DNA of 64,000 nucleotides, from the NCBI RefSeq assembly GCF_900156175.1, contig NZ_FTMV01000004.1, positions 186,001 through 250,000 of the forward strand, given 5' to 3'. The DNA is from Janthinobacterium sp. TND4EL3. GTDB taxonomy: Bacteria; Pseudomonadota; Gammaproteobacteria; Burkholderiales; Burkholderiaceae_D. The notes under the pieces are model-generated. The model was not told the DNA's origin, searched no databases, and saw nothing but the letters and a program-made list of their open reading frames with translations. Positions 62,356-64,000 of the stretch are shown here, piece by piece. A program made the position numbers and the translations under genes. How positions within the stretch are numbered: position 1 is the stretch's first letter; each line of letters starts with the position of its first letter.

Positions 62356-64000
62356 GTGCTGGTATTTCGACGTGTTTGCGGTGTTGTATTACTGTTAATT
62401 CTGCTGGTGGGCGGCCTGGCCGTGGCGGCGCCGGCGCCCACCCTGCGTTTCGACCAGCTCAGCGTCGAGCAGGGCCTGGCGCAGGAATCGGTGCTGGCCA
62501 TCGCCCAGGACCGGCAAGGCTATATGTGGTTCGGCAGCCAGTCCGGCCTCAGTCGTTTCGACGGCTACCGCATGGTCGTCTACAAGAATATCGAGGGCGA
62601 CAAGACCAGCCTGGCCGACAACTGGGTGGGTGAACTGCATGTCGACAGCCAGGGGAATCTGTGGGTCGGCACGGACAATGGCCTGGACCGCTTCGATGCG
62701 GCCAGCCAGACCTTTACGCATTACGTCCCGCAGGAAAAGAGCAAGCGCGGCAACGGCAACCGGCATATCCATGCCATCCTCGACGATGGCGCGCGCGGCT
62801 TCTGGATCGCCACCTCGGACGGCTTGCAGCATTTCGATCCCGCCACCGGCGCCTTCCGCACCTGGCACTATGAAGAAGGCAACCCGCACAGCCTGGGCGA
62901 CAATGAAATCAAGGCGCTGGCGCTGGACGCGCACAATCGACTGTGGATCGGCACCGTGACGGGCCTGGACATGCTGGCACCGGGCAGCGAACGCTTCGAG
63001 CATTTCGCCGTCGATGCGACGCCCGGCTCGAAATACAATGTGATCCAGTCGCTGCTGGTCGACCGCCAGCAGAACCTGTGGATCGGCACCATGGCCGGCG
63101 CCGAGCGCTGGCGCCTGGGGAGCGCCGGCGAGGCACCGCAGGCACGCCAGCGCCTGAGCGAAAAACAGGGCTTTTCCGCCATCCGCGTGGCCAGCCTGTA
63201 CCAGGACATCGACGCCACCGTCTGGTTGGGCAGCAATGCCGATGGCCTGTTCCGCTGGCTGCCCGACAGCGATACCTTTCTGCAGTACCGCCACCAGGCG
63301 GGCGACAAGTTCAGCGTTGCCGATAACCAGCTGTCGTCGCTGTTCCGCGACCGCGCCGGTACCTTCTGGGTCGGCTCCTGGTACAACGGCGTGAGCCGGG
63401 TCGACCTGGGCAGCGGCGGCTTTTCGCGCATGGTGCGCGCTCCCGGCGACGCGGGGACGCTGGCGGACAAGAAAGTGCGCGCCCTGGCCGACGCGGGCGG
63501 CGGCAAGCTGTGGCTCGCCACCAAGGGCGGCCTGAAACTGTATGACACCCGCGATGGCTCTTCGCAGCTGTTTGATTTGCGCAATGCGCCCGGCATGTCG
63601 CGCGACGAGCAGGTCACTACCCTGTACAAGGCGCCGGACGGTACCCTGTGGGTGGGCGGCTCGACGGGCTTGCACCGCTTCGATCCGAAGCTGGGGCGCT
63701 TTTTCACCATGCGCTTCGCCGCGGGGGACCCGAACAGCGACACCATTCGCAATATCGTGAGCGACCGCAGCGGCATGCTGTGGGTCTCGACGCGCGGCGG
63801 CGTGCACCGTTTCGACCCCGCCAGCCGCCGCTTTACCACCTACCGCCATGACCCGGCCGATCCGAACAGCCTGTCCGACAACATGGTGCGGCCCGTGCTG
63901 GAGGATGGCAAGGGGCAGCTGTGGATAGGCTCGTTTCATGGCCTGGACCTGCTGGACCGCGCCAGTGGCCATTTCCGCCATTTCCGCCACGACCCGCAAG
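62356..64000 (+). CDS. Two-component-regulator-propeller sensor protein (partial, 3' end beyond window)
   Basis: Open to the end of the window, at least 548 aa. The GTG at 62356 is chosen because CAGGA is 5-6 bp upstream and it begins a signal peptide ([18 protein letters not shown]). The rest is a run of at least eight propeller repeats such as DRQGYMWFGSQSGLSRFDGY, DSQGNLWVGTDNGLDRFDAA and DRAGTFWVGSWYNGVSRVDL. Such periplasmic beta-propellers normally continue through a Y_Y_Y domain and a membrane helix into histidine kinase or GGDEF output; the output part is not in this window. Confidence 0.88.
   Translation, partial: MLVFRRVCGVVLLLILLVGGLAVAAPAPTLRFDQLSVEQGLAQESVLAIAQDRQGYMWFGSQSGLSRFDGYRMVVYKNIEGDKTSLADNWVGELHVDSQGNLWVGTDNGLDRFDAASQTFTHYVPQEKSKRGNGNRHIHAILDDGARGFWIATSDGLQHFDPATGAFRTWHYEEGNPHSLGDNEIKALALDAHNRLWIGTVTGLDMLAPGSERFEHFAVDATPGSKYNVIQSLLVDRQQNLWIGTMAGAERWRLGSAGEAPQARQRLSEKQGFSAIRVASLYQDIDATVWLGSNADGLFRWLPDSDTFLQYRHQAGDKFSVADNQLSSLFRDRAGTFWVGSWYNGVSRVDLGSGGFSRMVRAPGDAGTLADKKVRALADAGGGKLWLATKGGLKLYDTRDGSSQLFDLRNAPGMSRDEQVTTLYKAPDGTLWVGGSTGLHRFDPKLGRFFTMRFAAGDPNSDTIRNIVSDRSGMLWVSTRGGVHRFDPASRRFTTYRHDPADPNSLSDNMVRPVLEDGKGQLWIGSFHGLDLLDRASGHFRHFRHDPQ

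Overview
The window is GC-rich chromosomal DNA, densely packed with Betaproteobacteria-type genes. Gene content and order fit the family Oxalobacteraceae, most like Janthinobacterium or a close relative: lapA-lapB next to ugd and a kinase-only rfaE1; exbB-exbD-lpxK-Trm112-kdsB-adk; a Kdo hydroxylase; a MoxR/DUF58/transglutaminase/MltB cluster; an RbgA-type GTPase; and many small DUF4148/DUF2244-type proteins. The assignment is inference from gene families and was not checked by a search. No rRNA, tRNA or CRISPR array was seen.

Layout. 0-5 kb: envelope genes lapA, lapB, ugd and rfaE1, then a secreted ComEA-like protein with a histone-H1-like tail. 5.0-6.06 kb: a complete IS1595-type insertion sequence with an 8-bp target duplication, sitting in the U-tract of the comEA terminator. 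6-12 kb: a phospholipase D/cardiolipin synthase-like enzyme, an M28 peptidase, a cNMP-binding/thioredoxin-reductase-like fusion and cysM. 12.2-13.0 kb: a small HTH protein beside an AT-rich intergenic island. 13-18 kb (minus strand): moxR, DUF58, transglutaminase and mltB. 18-27.9 kb: a deacetylase, rbgA, a DOPA dioxygenase with a divergent LysR, a TonB-receptor-like barrel without a plug, dsbA and an SDR. 27.9-34.1 kb (minus strand): an efflux cassette (NodT lipoprotein, MarR, FUSC, DUF1656, HlyD, LysR). 34-43 kb: small envelope proteins, an aldo/keto reductase, CYTH-CHAD, Kdo hydroxylase, LprI-like protein, sodB and xseA. 43.1-44.4 kb: a gene-free region holding the most striking signal. 44.4-48.5 kb: exbB, exbD, lpxK, Trm112, kdsB and adk. 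48.7-54 kb: a K+-independent-type H+-pyrophosphatase, two small exported proteins and a Fur-box-controlled TonB receptor. 54-58 kb: a lower-GC membrane cluster (polytopic protein, HAD-UbiA fusion, SMR-like protein). 58-64 kb: an HSD10-type SDR behind a perfect 22-bp palindrome, ggt, a patatin, and the start of a beta-propeller sensor that runs off the window.

The main discovery candidate is 43235-44255. Seven copies of a roughly 100-bp unit lie in direct orientation between xseA and exbB. Each has an ATTTTTGCGCA-like block, about 30 bp later an IHF-consensus-like site (WATCAANNNNTTR), and 41-42 bp after the start of that a DnaA box (TTATCCACA in five units, TTGTCCACA in two) inside an imperfect GCACA...TGTGC palindrome. 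Unit-to-unit distance varies from 136 to 170 bp, but the geometry inside each unit is nearly fixed. This resembles, in parts list only, the IHF-plus-DnaA-box loci that control DnaA in Escherichia coli (datA, DARS), so a DnaA-titration or DnaA-nucleotide-switch locus is proposed.

Other themes: the outer membrane and LPS (lapAB, rfaE1, ugd, lpxK, kdsB, Kdo hydroxylase), envelope redox and peptidoglycan (dsbA, mltB, LprI-like), and dispersed repeats (a MITE-like hairpin element at three loci and a REP-like palindrome at the end of exbD).
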